DNA from: Gp6-AA40 sp035492455 | GTDB lineage: Bacteria; Acidobacteriota; Vicinamibacteria; Vicinamibacterales; UBA2999 | Direction of reading: 5' to 3' | DNA length: 64,000 bases | NCBI GenBank assembly: GCA_035492455.1 | Contig: DATJJE010000003.1 | Location: 29,422-93,421, forward strand | Shown: in pieces, positions 17,471 through 26,618 of the stretch | Position numbering within the stretch: the first letter of the stretch is position 1 | Layout: every line of letters begins with the position of its first letter | The notes under the pieces: generated by a model | What the model saw: the letters and a program-made list of their open reading frames with translations, nothing else | Database searches by the model: none | Told to the model about the DNA's origin: nothing | Program-made: the position numbers and the translations under genes

Positions 17471-18055
17471 TTATTTAGTAGCGTTCTTGGGCTCCGCTTT
17501 GATGTTGTTCAGCATGATCGGCTGGCTGGCAAAGTTCTCGAGCTCGATCACGTTGTTCTCGTGCGCGACGATTCGCGTTGCGTATGACATCGTGCCCGTG
17601 CCGGTGCCATCTCGATTCAGCTTCATCTGGATGACCGTAAACGGATAGTCGACGGAGCGCGGGCGGTTCGTCGCCTCCCAGAACCCGATCGGGCGATCCG
17701 TCGCGATCACGATCGTGCGTCCGCCGTCAGCGTCGGTCTGCTGATACGCATAACGGAGGTCGTACCCGAGCGAATCCGGCGTGCGGATGCGGCCCACGGG
17801 TTTGTTCTTCTGCAGCTGCTTCAGCAGCTCGTCGGACCCTTTCTCACGCAGCGCGGTAACAAGGCGCGCGCGTTCGGATGCGGGCGACCAGCGGCTGATC
17901 GTGATTTCGACGACCTGCTGTCCTGTGCCGTATTCCGGGCTCAGCGACACGGCATTGGCGGTGAACCGTTCCGCGGGCTGGTTCGTTTGCGCATAGGCGA
18001 GCGGGAATACCAGCAGCGCCAGCGCCACCGTTGTCGACAATAGACGGGATTTCAT
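17471..18055 (-). CDS. Secreted hypothetical protein
   Basis: 194 aa with a clear signal peptide (MKSRLLSTTVALALLVFPLAYAQ). The mature part is beta-rich, with TIVIATDRPIGFWEA and VIQMKLNRDGTGTGTMS segments and a final NNVIELENF; similar periplasmic proteins occur in acidobacteria, but I recognise no named family. It is the last gene after the aldo-keto reductase, separated from it by a palindromic element at 18072. Confidence 0.75.
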   Translation of the reverse strand: MKSRLLSTTVALALLVFPLAYAQTNQPAERFTANAVSLSPEYGTGQQVVEITISRWSPASERARLVTALREKGSDELLKQLQKNKPVGRIRTPDSLGYDLRYAYQQTDADGGRTIVIATDRPIGFWEATNRPRSVDYPFTVIQMKLNRDGTGTGTMSYATRIVAHENNVIELENFASQPIMLNNIKAEPKNATK

Positions 18056-18071
18056 GACCGTGGCTCCTTGG

Positions 18072-18089
18072 GCCGACCTGAAGGTCGGC
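18072..18089. repeat. Perfect palindrome with TGAA loop (REP-like)
   Basis: GCCGACC, TGAA, GGTCGGC: a 7-bp perfect stem around TGAA, followed by GTCTAC. The element at 50504 has the same loop and same 3' flank (CTCTAC) but a different, also perfectly paired stem. It sits between two same-strand genes and could act as a transcript-stabilising or attenuating hairpin. No T-tract follows on either strand. Confidence 0.75.
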
Positions 18090-18106
18090 GTCTACACGAA
18101 GACCAT

Positions 18107-18922
18107 TCACGAAGGATGCCCGGCCAGTTTCGCGATGTACTCGCGCTCGTCAGGGCCCAGCCATGGCGGCGCACCGGCCGAGGCGTTCGACCGCAGGTGT
18201 TGCGGCGATGAGGTCGCGGGAATCGCGACATGACAGCGTGGTTCGCTGAGGATCCACTTGAGAAGTGCTTGCGGCCAGCTGCGGATGCCGAACGGGGCAA
18301 GCGGCTTCAAGGCGGCCGCACTCACGCGCCTCGTCAGCAGCGACCCCTCGCCGAAGGGTCGCATGACAATGACCCCAAGTCCCAGATCGACCGCTGTCGG
18401 GAGAATCTTCGACTCGACGGCGCGCTGCCCCGGGTTGTATGGAATCTGGACCGCCTGCACGCGCGGGTCGCGCATGGCGATCAGCACGTCGTCATACGCG
18501 CTCGAGCTGTAATGCGTAATGCCGATGACCCGCACAGCGCCTGCATCCTTCAGGCGCTGCAGCTGATCGAGCCGCTTCCGCCACGCCAGCAGGTTGTGCA
18601 CCTGGTACACGTCGATGCGTCGGTCGAAATAGCCGAGCGCCGCGGTGATCTGCTGTTCTGCCTCGTCGTCGTCCGACGCCCAGACCTTGGTGGCGATGAT
18701 CGCAAGATCTCGGCGTCCGTCCAACGTCCGGCCGAGCACGCGCTCGGCGTCGCCGTACATGGGCGAAGAGTCGAAGAACGTGGCGCCAAGATCGAACGCC
18801 GCATCCATAACGTGCCTGCGCGCGTCTACCTCCTTGCCGCGCACGTCGAACGTCTTCCACGTACCCATCCCGATGACCGGCACACGCAGGCCGGTCGCTC
18901 CAAACGCGCGCTGTTCCATCAA
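18107..18922 (-). CDS. Aldo/keto reductase
   Basis: 271 aa NADPH-dependent oxidoreductase of the (beta/alpha)8 family. The catalytic tetrad can be read: Asp and Tyr in FFDSSPMYGDAERVLG, Lys in IIATKVWASDD and His in YQVHNLLAW. The C-terminal cofactor region has AIPATSSPQHLRSNA. It overlaps the upstream EEP-family gene by 4 bases. Substrate unknown, probably small carbonyls. Confidence 0.88.
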   Translation of the reverse strand: MMEQRAFGATGLRVPVIGMGTWKTFDVRGKEVDARRHVMDAAFDLGATFFDSSPMYGDAERVLGRTLDGRRDLAIIATKVWASDDDEAEQQITAALGYFDRRIDVYQVHNLLAWRKRLDQLQRLKDAGAVRVIGITHYSSSAYDDVLIAMRDPRVQAVQIPYNPGQRAVESKILPTAVDLGLGVIVMRPFGEGSLLTRRVSAAALKPLAPFGIRSWPQALLKWILSEPRCHVAIPATSSPQHLRSNASAGAPPWLGPDEREYIAKLAGHPS

Positions 18923-19665
18923 GGGTGATCGACTTCGAGCAGCAAGGGGAAATGATCCGAGGCCTGCGCCACGTCAGGGGTCCTCACGATGTCACATGCA
19001 CGCACGTGCTGTGCGAAGGCGCCGGGCACAAACGCATAATCGAGCCGCACGTGTGGATGTGGAGTCGGCAGCGTGTATCCGACCTCGTTCGGATGCAGCT
19101 TCCGGAACGAATCGACATAGCCCGTGGAGAGCACCGTGGCAATTGTGCGCCACCTGATATGTCCCCCGCTCAGCCATACGAGTGCTCGCAGCCGAGTCGG
19201 CAGTTTGCGCACGTCGAACATGTCTCCGGGTGCCACCGTGTTGAAGTCTCCGATCAGCACGTGCGGACCTTTCTCGTGCGCGGCAACTGCGCGGAGCAGC
19301 GCGCGAAGCTCCAATAGCCGCCGCCGCTCGGTCCACGCGGCATGGACGGCGCTGAGATGCACGCCAAACACTCGCCATGTTGTCGCCGCCGGAGCAATCT
19401 CGAGAAAGGCGTGGCGGGAGATCGCCGGACTGTGCACGGCGTACGAGGCGACCGGCGCGCGGCTCATGAATGCGAGCGATTTTCCCGACCGCGACGCCCA
19501 TTGAGCCATCCCCGTCTCGCGCGCCACACACTCAACCACGTCGGGCCGCGTCGCCTCTTCGAACACGACGATGTCGGGCGAGACGGTGCGGATGACGGCG
19601 GCAATCGCTCCTTCGCGTCCGGCGCCGCCGCGCCTGATGTTGTAAGACAGTATGCGGAATGACAC
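18919..19665 (-). CDS. Endonuclease/exonuclease/phosphatase family protein
   Basis: 248 aa EEP-fold metal-dependent phosphodiesterase. Motifs: SYNIRRGG at the N-terminus, the metal-binding Glu in VVFEEATRPD, HLSAVHA, the catalytic LIGDFNT, and the C-terminal LDYAFV and ASDHFPLLLEV. No signal peptide, so cytoplasmic. It could act on nucleic acid or on phosphodiester small molecules. Coupled to the aldo-keto reductase by a 4-base overlap. Confidence 0.85.
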   Translation of the reverse strand: MSFRILSYNIRRGGAGREGAIAAVIRTVSPDIVVFEEATRPDVVECVARETGMAQWASRSGKSLAFMSRAPVASYAVHSPAISRHAFLEIAPAATTWRVFGVHLSAVHAAWTERRRLLELRALLRAVAAHEKGPHVLIGDFNTVAPGDMFDVRKLPTRLRALVWLSGGHIRWRTIATVLSTGYVDSFRKLHPNEVGYTLPTPHPHVRLDYAFVPGAFAQHVRACDIVRTPDVAQASDHFPLLLEVDHP

Positions 19666-19688
19666 GTATCGCGAGCTGAGTCGTGCGG

Positions 19689-20186
19689 CTACGTTGCTTC
19701 GATCAACGTCAAGTACGGCTGATCCAGCAGATCGCCGCGAAAGCGAATGACGACGTCGCGCGACGCCTGGATGTTCACCGGTCGGCCGGCCAGGACCATC
19801 AACGCCTCGCGCAGCGGAATGAGCGCCGGCGCGATATCCGGATCCTCCTCCGAAACCGGCCGCGAGTGAACGCCCGGCACAAAAAACCCGGTGGGCTTGA
19901 AGAGCGCGACGGCGTCATCGCCGACCAGCGTCAGGTCCAGGTCGCTGGTGCCGGGACCGTCGCTGTCAAACCGCGCGCCGTCCTTCCAGCGATGGCCGGT
20001 CACAGCGCTGCCGCGAAGCACGACTCGAGTTCCACGCGGTACTTCCTCGCGAATCAAGCGGCAGAAGTGCGCGAGCCGCTCCTCGTCGCCGCCAAAGGCG
20101 AGACGCAGGACGTTGGCGCGCTTCTCCTCTTCGGTGAGGCCGCCCTGAACCGCCTGCTCCCCCGCCTTCGCTGAGGAGTCGGCCAT
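19689..20186 (-). CDS. Nucleotidyltransferase-fold protein
   Basis: 165 aa. The Pol-beta-type nucleotidyltransferase signature is visible: VVLRGSAVTGHRW (G-S motif) followed by GTSDLDLTLVGDD, giving the paired Asp residues needed for metal binding. The rest (ALIPLREALMVLAGRPVNIQ) is less familiar. It may adenylylate or otherwise modify a small molecule, or serve as a toxin-type enzyme, but no antitoxin partner is next to it. It is divergent from the ferredoxin gene. Confidence 0.72.
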   Translation of the reverse strand: MADSSAKAGEQAVQGGLTEEEKRANVLRLAFGGDEERLAHFCRLIREEVPRGTRVVLRGSAVTGHRWKDGARFDSDGPGTSDLDLTLVGDDAVALFKPTGFFVPGVHSRPVSEEDPDIAPALIPLREALMVLAGRPVNIQASRDVVIRFRGDLLDQPYLTLIEAT

Positions 20187-20228
20187 CAGTTTGGAAATCT
20201 CCCGATCTTTTGTGTAAGCTCAGGCGCA

Positions 20229-20600
20229 ATGGCTTTCATCATCACCGACCCCTGCATCAGCACCAAGGACACTGCGTGCGTCGACGTCTGTCCGGTCGAC
20301 TGCATCCATCCGCGCAAGGACGAGCCCGAGTTCGAGCAGTCGCCGATGCTCTTCATCAATCCTGAAGAGTGCATCGACTGCGGCGCGTGCGTGCCCGCGT
20401 GTCCTGTGTCCGCCATCTACGACAGCCCGGACGCGACCCCAGAGACGCAGAAAGATCTCATCGACGCGAACGCGAAATACCGCGTCGGCGATGCGGGCGC
20501 CTTCGAAGAGGCGAAGAACATCGTCAACGCGCATGTCTCGGCGCACCCGGACCTGATGAACATCCCGGGCACCGAGCGCGCCGCGGCGCACCAGGGGTAG
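20229..20600 (+). CDS. 7Fe ferredoxin, FdxA type, with a C-terminal extension
   Basis: 123 aa electron carrier. Cys9, Cys17 and Cys58 fit the [3Fe-4S] cluster and Cys21, Cys48, Cys51 and Cys54 the [4Fe-4S] cluster, as in Azotobacter ferredoxin I; Cys25 corresponds to its free Cys. About 55 residues follow the cluster domain, as in other 7Fe ferredoxins. It stands alone, convergent with the UbiB-like gene, with a strong palindrome at its stop codon. Partner enzymes are not evident. Confidence 0.9.
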   Translation: MAFIITDPCISTKDTACVDVCPVDCIHPRKDEPEFEQSPMLFINPEECIDCGACVPACPVSAIYDSPDATPETQKDLIDANAKYRVGDAGAFEEAKNIVNAHVSAHPDLMNIPGTERAAAHQG

Positions 20601-20618
20601 GCCGGCCGAAGCCGGCCT
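20599..20618. repeat. Palindrome with CGAA loop between convergent genes
   Basis: AGGCCGGC, CGAA, GCCGGCCT: perfect 8-bp stem with a four-base loop starting in the ferredoxin stop codon and followed by CTCC. It lies in the 24-base gap between convergent genes, so it can form a hairpin in both transcripts. It resembles the 18072 and 50504 elements in architecture, with a different stem. No U-tract is seen. Confidence 0.75.
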
Positions 20619-20624
20619 CTCCGC

Positions 20625-22259
20625 TCAGCGAATACGCGTCTTTCTGACATCGCCCGCCAGGATGGTCCACGCCATCCAGAATCCGCCGGCGGCGGCCACC
20701 AGAAACAGCAGCATCGCGATCCACGGGTAGCCGAAGATCGTGAGAGAGGTCGGCACTCGCATCAGCATCGCCGCGCCGACGATCAGGGCGGCGAGTACCA
20801 GGCCGAGGGCGATGCGGTTCGCCACTTTCTGCAAGCCGTCGATGATCGACCCCTGATCGATCACCTCCACCTTGAAGCGCAGATCGTTGGCCGCCAGTGC
20901 GTCCACGATCCTGTTGACGCGCCCCGGCAGCCGTTCGGCGAACTCGCGGATGTCGAGGGCAGCCGCAAAAACGTTCGCCGGCGTGGCGCTCTTCATCATC
21001 CGGCGCCTCATCACCGACGAGGCATGACGCCGCAGCGCGGCATTCACGTCGAAGTCCGGATCGAGCACGCGTCCAACTTCGTCGAGGTGCAGCAGCGTCT
21101 TGCCCAGCAGCGTCAGTTCAGGCGGAAGCTTCAATCCGTGCTCGGCGCCGCTGCGCGACATCTCGAGCACCACCCGTCCGACATTCATTTCGCGCATCGT
21201 CAACCGATGAAACCGCCCCACGAGATCGGCAATCGCGCGGCGCATGTCGGATTCGTTGAAGTCCTCGCGCCGCTCGCCGATGTTGCACATCACGGTCGCC
21301 GCTTCGTCACCATGACCTTCGCCAACTGCGAGAATCAGTTTGAACAGTTGCTCCTGCATGCCGGCGGAGACGCGCCCGATCATGCCGAGGTCGATGAGTG
21401 CAATGCGGTGATCCGGCGTCAGCAGCACGTTGCCGGGATGCGGATCTGCGTGGAACACGCCGTCAATCAGGATCTGCTCCAGGTACGCGCGGAACAACTC
21501 GTCGGCGAGCCCCGCGCCATCCACTTCGGTCCACTCCACGCGACTGACGGACGTAATCTTCGTACCGCTGATGTAGTCCATCGTCAGGACGCGCGCGGTT
21601 GTGAAGTCGTCTATCGGCAGCGGGATGACGATGTTTTCGAAGTCGCGCAGCTGATGCGCGATTGTGACCAGGTTGCGTGCTTCTTCGCGGTAGTCGAGCT
21701 CCGAGAGCAGCGTCCGCTTGAATTCCTCGAGGACGCGAGTCGCGTCGACGTTCTTCGCGGCGCCGATGCGATCGATGACGACGGCGATGTCCTTGAACGC
21801 GGAGAGATCCTTCTCGATCTGGTCGCGGATGCCAGGGCGCTGCACCTTGACCGCCACTTCGCGTCCGCCGCGCAGCACAGCACGGTGCACCTGCCCGAGC
21901 GAAGCCGCCGCGAGCGGAAGGCGATCGAATTCCACGAATGCATGCGAAACGCGCACGCCCAGTTCGTCGCGAACCGTCTTCTCGACGTCGTCGTAGCCAA
22001 ACGGCTCGACGTTGTCCTGCAGCCGTGAGAGCGCGTCGAGATACTCGGGGGGCAGCAGATCCGCGCGCGTGGACAGGATCTGGCCGAGCTTGATGAACGT
22101 CGGTCCGAGCGACTCGAGATCCTTGGCGAAGGCTTCGGCGGCGGTCGGATCGGATGAGCTGACGTGTTCGCCGTGCAGCGCGCGGGTCACAAAGTCAGCG
22201 CGGCCGTACTTGGCGACGAACCACGCGAGGTCCTTGTAGCGCCCGAGGCGACCGGTCAT
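20625..22259 (-). CDS. ABC1/UbiB-family atypical protein kinase
   Basis: 544 aa. The UbiB signatures are clear: the KxGQ-type LGPTFIKLGQILSTRADLLP near residue 55, the Ala-rich AAASLGQVHRAVL replacing the Gly-rich loop, EVAVKVQRPG, catalytic FHADPHPGNVLL and the metal-binding IALIDLGMIGR. Two hydrophobic segments at the C-terminus (LVLAALIVGAAMLM and AMLLFLVAAAGGFWMAW) anchor it to the membrane, as in UbiB. These proteins are ATPases/kinases needed for quinone or lipid homeostasis. The response regulator gene lies 20 bases upstream. Confidence 0.92.
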   Translation of the reverse strand: MTGRLGRYKDLAWFVAKYGRADFVTRALHGEHVSSSDPTAAEAFAKDLESLGPTFIKLGQILSTRADLLPPEYLDALSRLQDNVEPFGYDDVEKTVRDELGVRVSHAFVEFDRLPLAAASLGQVHRAVLRGGREVAVKVQRPGIRDQIEKDLSAFKDIAVVIDRIGAAKNVDATRVLEEFKRTLLSELDYREEARNLVTIAHQLRDFENIVIPLPIDDFTTARVLTMDYISGTKITSVSRVEWTEVDGAGLADELFRAYLEQILIDGVFHADPHPGNVLLTPDHRIALIDLGMIGRVSAGMQEQLFKLILAVGEGHGDEAATVMCNIGERREDFNESDMRRAIADLVGRFHRLTMREMNVGRVVLEMSRSGAEHGLKLPPELTLLGKTLLHLDEVGRVLDPDFDVNAALRRHASSVMRRRMMKSATPANVFAAALDIREFAERLPGRVNRIVDALAANDLRFKVEVIDQGSIIDGLQKVANRIALGLVLAALIVGAAMLMRVPTSLTIFGYPWIAMLLFLVAAAGGFWMAWTILAGDVRKTRIR

Positions 22260-22279
22260 ACCTCACGCCTGAGCAACCT

Positions 22280-22651
22280 TCAGGCCGCCGCCTCGACGTA
22301 GCGCTCGACCACCGAGAGCAGCCGATCGGGATCGCATGGTTTCCGCAGAATCTGCTTCGCTTGCGCCACCGCCAGGTTTATGTCGCTGCCGGTCACAACA
22401 ATGGCAGGAATGTGCCGCGTTTCTGACCTCTGAGAGAGTTCCGAGAGGAGTTCGTCGCCGCGCAGGCCAGGCAAGTGGATGTCGAGAACGATGAGATCCG
22501 GCAAGTGTTCGTCGACCGCGCGAAGCGCAGACCACCCGTCGATCACATGAATCGTTTCGAAACCGGCCAATCGCAAAATGCTTCGATACAGCTGCGCGAG
22601 CGCCACATCGTCTTCCACGAGTAGAATTCGCTTTCGTACGCGAACGACCAT
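22280..22651 (-). CDS. Single-domain response regulator
   Basis: 123 aa CheY-like receiver with no output domain. Acidic pair in LLVEDDVALAQLYRS, phospho-acceptor Asp in LIVLDIHLPGLRG, switch residue in VVTGSD and conserved Lys in LRKPCDPDRL. It is the first gene of a pair with the UbiB-like kinase gene. No histidine kinase is nearby, so its partner is unknown. Confidence 0.9.
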   Translation of the reverse strand: MVVRVRKRILLVEDDVALAQLYRSILRLAGFETIHVIDGWSALRAVDEHLPDLIVLDIHLPGLRGDELLSELSQRSETRHIPAIVVTGSDINLAVAQAKQILRKPCDPDRLLSVVERYVEAAA

Positions 22652-22752
22652 GCGCGTTGCATTTTCAACTTTCGTTCCGTCCGTAATTCGGCGTCGCGTC
22701 TGCGTGACATGGTCGAGCTTTCAATGCGCGACGCGGTGGTAAGCTCGGTTTC
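22652..22752. promoter_or_regulatory. Divergent intergenic region likely holding two promoters
   Basis: About 100 bases between the response regulator start and the 55-aa ORF start on the other strand; it is locally AT-richer (GCATTTTCAACTTTCG) than its surroundings. I can see no confident -35/-10 pair. It is called from gene layout only. Confidence 0.35.
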
Positions 22753-22920
22753 ATGGACGACGAGAAGCGAGTCCGAACGTTCTCGGATCGTCGCGCACGC
22801 CCGCGCGGTGGACGCCGCGACGGCGATTCCGCAAAGCCGTGGTACCGCCGTCATGCCTGGTGGCTCGCCGCAGTGTCGATGATGTTCGTTAATTGGAAGC
22901 GCATTCGACGGCTGGTCTGA
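22753..22920 (+). CDS. Small basic protein with one hydrophobic stretch
   Basis: 55 aa small ORF. The first 37 residues are very basic (RRARPRGGRRDGD), followed by HAWWLAAVSMMFVNW, a short segment that could enter a membrane, and a basic tail. Its TGA overlaps the ATG of the following zinc-ribbon gene (TGATG), so the two are probably translated together. Real coding status is supported by this coupling, not by recognised homology. Confidence 0.5.
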   Translation: MDDEKRVRTFSDRRARPRGGRRDGDSAKPWYRRHAWWLAAVSMMFVNWKRIRRLV

Positions 22921-23141
22921 TGGATTTCACGATCCGCCACACGTTTGAAAAAACACGGACGACCGGCGAAGCCCGGCAATGTCCGCAGTGCCGCACCGAC
23001 GCGCTCATCCTTCTTCGCCGGCACGTGAGCCCAGCCCGGCTCGGCCCGCCGATGGTCACGGAGTACTACGAGTGCGAATGCTGCGATTCGCGGTATCAGT
23101 ACTCACCGGCGACCGATCGTTGGAAGCCCGTCTATCAATAA
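22920..23141 (+). CDS. Zinc-ribbon small protein
   Basis: 73 aa with two Cys pairs, CPQC near residue 21 and the CECC cluster near residue 52, which would bind a structural zinc. The start ATG overlaps the previous ORF's stop. It ends 3 bases before the convergent addA stop. Function unknown; such ribbons commonly bind nucleic acid or act as adaptors. Confidence 0.65.
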   Translation: MDFTIRHTFEKTRTTGEARQCPQCRTDALILLRRHVSPARLGPPMVTEYYECECCDSRYQYSPATDRWKPVYQ

Positions 23142-23144
23142 GCT

Positions 23145-26100
23145 TCAGATCTGAATCAATACCGCGCGCGTGGGCCGGCCAGTGGCAGCGCAGATTGCCT
23201 TCGCGTAAATCTGCACCTGACGACGGTAGACGTCCACGGCGCCGGTGAGCTCGCGGTCAGTCTTGAAGTCGATGACTACCATCTCGCGGCCTGTGTCGTA
23301 CGCGAGATCCACATTTCCCTCGATCAGGATGCCTGACGGCTCTCGTAACGTAATCGGCGTTTCACGATAGCAACGGTCCTGCGCCGCGGCACGCGCGGCC
23401 TCGACGAGAAGTGGGTGACGAAGCACGCGGCGAACAACCTCCCTCGCGGCGCCGACCTCGTCCGCGGCGGCGCCTAGTACGCGGCCGTGGGCAACGGCGA
23501 GCCGGTCGAGCACGTCACCGTCGGAATCGGATAACGGCACGTTGGCCAGCAGCGCGTGAACCAACGTCCCGAAGCGAATACCACCAGGACGCGTGACATC
23601 GGCGCCGATGGTTTCGATTTGAACGTCGACGTCGACTTCGTCCGCTGCTTCCGAGCGCATCGCCGCTTCGGTTGCCGTGATCACCCGAATTGATTCGCGC
23701 GTTGCCTGCGATACCGCTTCGTCGCGACCGTTCCGCCACGCGACGTAGCTGCGCTCGTAACGAGCACGGATTTCCGGAACAACATCCTTGACGATGAGAT
23801 CGTCGCGGCGGAGGCCGAGCGGTGCCTCGGCTTCGAGATTCAGCACCGACGGCTCGGGGGACCACCAGACGACCGAGTACGGCTGATCGCCGAACGTGAA
23901 GCGATGCTCGCCGGGGCACACCGTGCGTGCCGTTGCGGGGTCGCCGTCGGGACGCTCGAGGACGCTGTCCTTGCTCTTGAAGACGGGACAGCCTTTCGCC
24001 GGAGAGGACTGGCGCCGGACGTTTTCTCCCGGATACACCGCCGCATTGAGCGGCGACACCCATCCTTCTGTGTAAGGTTCATCGCCGACGGCCGGAATCA
24101 CGAGGAGGTCACGCGCACGCGTCGCAGCAACGTAGGCGACACGCTCGCCTTCACGTTGTTCGCGGCGCAGTTCGAGGTCCTTGTTGTCGTTCAGATCCTG
24201 CGGCGACCAACCGCCGATGCGCAGCGCGCACAGATGACGCTCGCTGTCGATATAGCGGCCGGCATCCCACGGCGTGAGCCGCGCGGTCATGTCGGCGAGG
24301 ATCACTACCGGAAATTCCAGGCCCTTTGCCTTGTGAACCGTCATGAGGCGAACGCCGTCGCTGCCCTCCTCGAGAATCGGTGCTTCGGCTGCCTGCGCCG
24401 CTGCCGAGCGCGCCTGCAGCGTTTCCACGAAGCCGCGAAACGACATGCCACCTTCGAGCTCGTACTGACGCGCCAGCTCCGCCACGTGCAGCACGTTAGC
24501 CAGCGCCTGCTCGCCCCCGGGCCGAAGGACAAAGCCGACATGCGCGCGTGTGTGATCGAGCAGCTCGGTGATCGTGTCCGCGGCCGGACGCCGGTTGCGC
24601 CGCCGATGCAGCTCGCGGAGGAGCGTCAACGCATCCCTCACGGGCGTCAGATGCTCGGGCAGCTGCGCAGGAACACGGAACGGGTGAAACGCTCGCGCGG
24701 TGTGGTGATACTCGAGCAGCTCCTCGTCGCCGATCGCGAACAACGAGCCCCGCAGTGTGGCGAATACCGAAAGCTGATCGTCCGGCCATTCGACAGCCGT
24801 CAACGCCGCGCGAATCGTTTCGATCTCCTCACGATCGTGGAACGTCTTACCGCCGACGAGTAGGTGTCGGATGCCGCGTGCTTCGAGCGCCTCGACATAC
24901 TTCCGCGTAACGTCTTCACCGTAGCTGACGAAGCGCCGGAACAGGATGCAGATGTGTCTCGGTTCAAGCGGTATGCGCTTGTCGGGATGGCGACGCTCGG
25001 TCACGGTCCAATCGCTGCTGTTGACGAGCCACTCGACATAGGCCCCGACCGCGGCCGGCAGCGACTTCTCGATCTCCATCGCGGCGATGGAGTAGCGGCC
25101 GTACGGCTTCGGCACCGGCAACGCCACGACGGATGGCTGCTCGGTATCCGATCGCGATGACTCCAGCGGCACGTAATGCGCCTGACGTCCGTCCGCATCT
25201 CCATCCATCACAGATGCGAACGCTGCGTTGACGAGTCGCTGGATGTTGCGCACCGCACGGAAGCTTTGACGGAGTTCGACGCACTGCGCACCCGCCGCGC
25301 GCAACTGGCTGCACACGCGCCGGTAGATATCAACATCAGCACGCCGGAAGCGATAGATCGACTGTTTCGGATCGCCGACGATGAACAGCTTGCCGCGCTC
25401 GGGCACGACGTGCTCCCACCGCGTTTCGTCGGCATCCGCGGCGGACAGCAGCAGCAACAGCTCCGCCTGCAGCGGATCGGTGTCCTGGAATTCGTCCACG
25501 AAGATGCGTCGAAAGCGTTCCTGGAAGTCGCGCCTGACGTACCCATCGTCCCGTACAAGATCGCGCGCGCGCACCAGCAGATCGAGAAAATCGAGCGCGC
25601 CCTCCCGCTGCTTCAGCGCCTCGTATCGATCGATGCACGACAGCAGCTCGCTCTGGAGAAGCGCCGCCAGCTCGGCATCCGCTCGAATCTGGAATTCTCC
25701 AAGCGCGAAGGTGAGCGCATCTCGCGCCTCGAGCACTTGCGCGCGCGTGACGCCCTTTCCGTACGTCGGCCCGCTCCCCTTCCGACGCCGCTTGAAATCC
25801 CGATTGCGGTGAAGCTCGATAAGACACCCCTCCAGGCCATCGAGGTCGTCCGGAGCAATACCCTTGAGATCGCCGCTGGCACGGCGAACCGGCGCGGTGT
25901 CGATATAGAAGTTGTCGCCGGCGTACGACGGCCTGGCAGACATCTCGGCGAGCCGATGTACCAGCTCGGTGATGGCGACAATCGATGTTCTGCGATCAAA
26001 TGGCCCGCGCGTCCACGGACCGCGGAAGTCGCGCCATTGCGTGAGCTCGAATGCCGCCCGCCGCAAACGCTCGACCGGACCGTCCTCATCGGTGTCCCCG

Positions 26101-26618
26101 GGACGAAAGCCGCGGCTGGGCCGACGCAGCGATCGGCGGACGCCCTCAGGCGGATCCTCGAGCACGGTCTGCAGCCAGCCGTCAAAGGCTTCACGAAACA
26201 GGCGCTCCGCCTGCCCTTCGGTGAGCACACGAAACAGCGGGTCGACGCGCGCTTCGACAGGCCGCTCGCGCAGCAAATCGGCGCAGAAGCCGTGAATAGT
26301 GCTGACGTGCGCCTCTTCGAGCTTGTGAATGGCGCGCTCGACACGCTCGATGACGACGGGTGCGGTGGCCTTGCGTCGCTCGTCTTCGAGACCCTGCCGC
26401 AGCCGAAGCTTCAGTTCACCGGCCGCCTTCTCGGTAAACGTTACGGCGACGATTTCGCGAACTTCCGCGCGTCCCTCACGAATCACCGCCAGAATCCGCT
26501 TGATCAGTTCCGTCGTCTTGCCGGTGCCCGCCGCGGCCTCGACCACGATCGTGTCGTCGATGGCGTCGCGGATGATGCGGCGCGCGTCGTGATCCGAATG
26601 TTCGACGACCATGCTCAT
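23145..26618 (-). CDS. addA: AddA-type UvrD-like helicase/nuclease
   Basis: 1157 aa helicase-nuclease subunit for processing DNA double-strand ends before RecA loading. Superfamily 1 motifs in order: Walker A VVEAAAGTGKTTELI near 27, motif II FVDEFQDTDPLQAELL near 375, motif III IVGDPKQSIYRFRRAD, LRQSFRA, motif V MTVHKAKGLEFPVVI and motif VI YVAATRARDLLVI. The C-terminal nuclease (GNVDLAYDTGREMVVIDFKT) has the PD-(D/E)XK residues. It overlaps the addB-like gene by 4 bases. RecB would be the alternative, but the addB neighbour favours AddA. Confidence 0.92.
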   Translation of the reverse strand: MSMVVEHSDHDARRIIRDAIDDTIVVEAAAGTGKTTELIKRILAVIREGRAEVREIVAVTFTEKAAGELKLRLRQGLEDERRKATAPVVIERVERAIHKLEEAHVSTIHGFCADLLRERPVEARVDPLFRVLTEGQAERLFREAFDGWLQTVLEDPPEGVRRSLRRPSRGFRPGDTDEDGPVERLRRAAFELTQWRDFRGPWTRGPFDRRTSIVAITELVHRLAEMSARPSYAGDNFYIDTAPVRRASGDLKGIAPDDLDGLEGCLIELHRNRDFKRRRKGSGPTYGKGVTRAQVLEARDALTFALGEFQIRADAELAALLQSELLSCIDRYEALKQREGALDFLDLLVRARDLVRDDGYVRRDFQERFRRIFVDEFQDTDPLQAELLLLLSAADADETRWEHVVPERGKLFIVGDPKQSIYRFRRADVDIYRRVCSQLRAAGAQCVELRQSFRAVRNIQRLVNAAFASVMDGDADGRQAHYVPLESSRSDTEQPSVVALPVPKPYGRYSIAAMEIEKSLPAAVGAYVEWLVNSSDWTVTERRHPDKRIPLEPRHICILFRRFVSYGEDVTRKYVEALEARGIRHLLVGGKTFHDREEIETIRAALTAVEWPDDQLSVFATLRGSLFAIGDEELLEYHHTARAFHPFRVPAQLPEHLTPVRDALTLLRELHRRRNRRPAADTITELLDHTRAHVGFVLRPGGEQALANVLHVAELARQYELEGGMSFRGFVETLQARSAAAQAAEAPILEEGSDGVRLMTVHKAKGLEFPVVILADMTARLTPWDAGRYIDSERHLCALRIGGWSPQDLNDNKDLELRREQREGERVAYVAATRARDLLVIPAVGDEPYTEGWVSPLNAAVYPGENVRRQSSPAKGCPVFKSKDSVLERPDGDPATARTVCPGEHRFTFGDQPYSVVWWSPEPSVLNLEAEAPLGLRRDDLIVKDVVPEIRARYERSYVAWRNGRDEAVSQATRESIRVITATEAAMRSEAADEVDVDVQIETIGADVTRPGGIRFGTLVHALLANVPLSDSDGDVLDRLAVAHGRVLGAAADEVGAAREVVRRVLRHPLLVEAARAAAQDRCYRETPITLREPSGILIEGNVDLAYDTGREMVVIDFKTDRELTGAVDVYRRQVQIYAKAICAATGRPTRAVLIQI

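Noticed and set aside
20229..20600. Ferredoxin as missing BoxA electron partner
   Set aside because: It is a generic 7Fe ferredoxin, not the BoxA reductase fusion, and is about 11 kb from boxB in a separate transcript.
20599..20618. Intrinsic terminator at the ferredoxin/UbiB junction
   Set aside because: Good hairpin but no T-tract on either strand, so I call it a repeat-type palindrome rather than a Rho-independent terminator.
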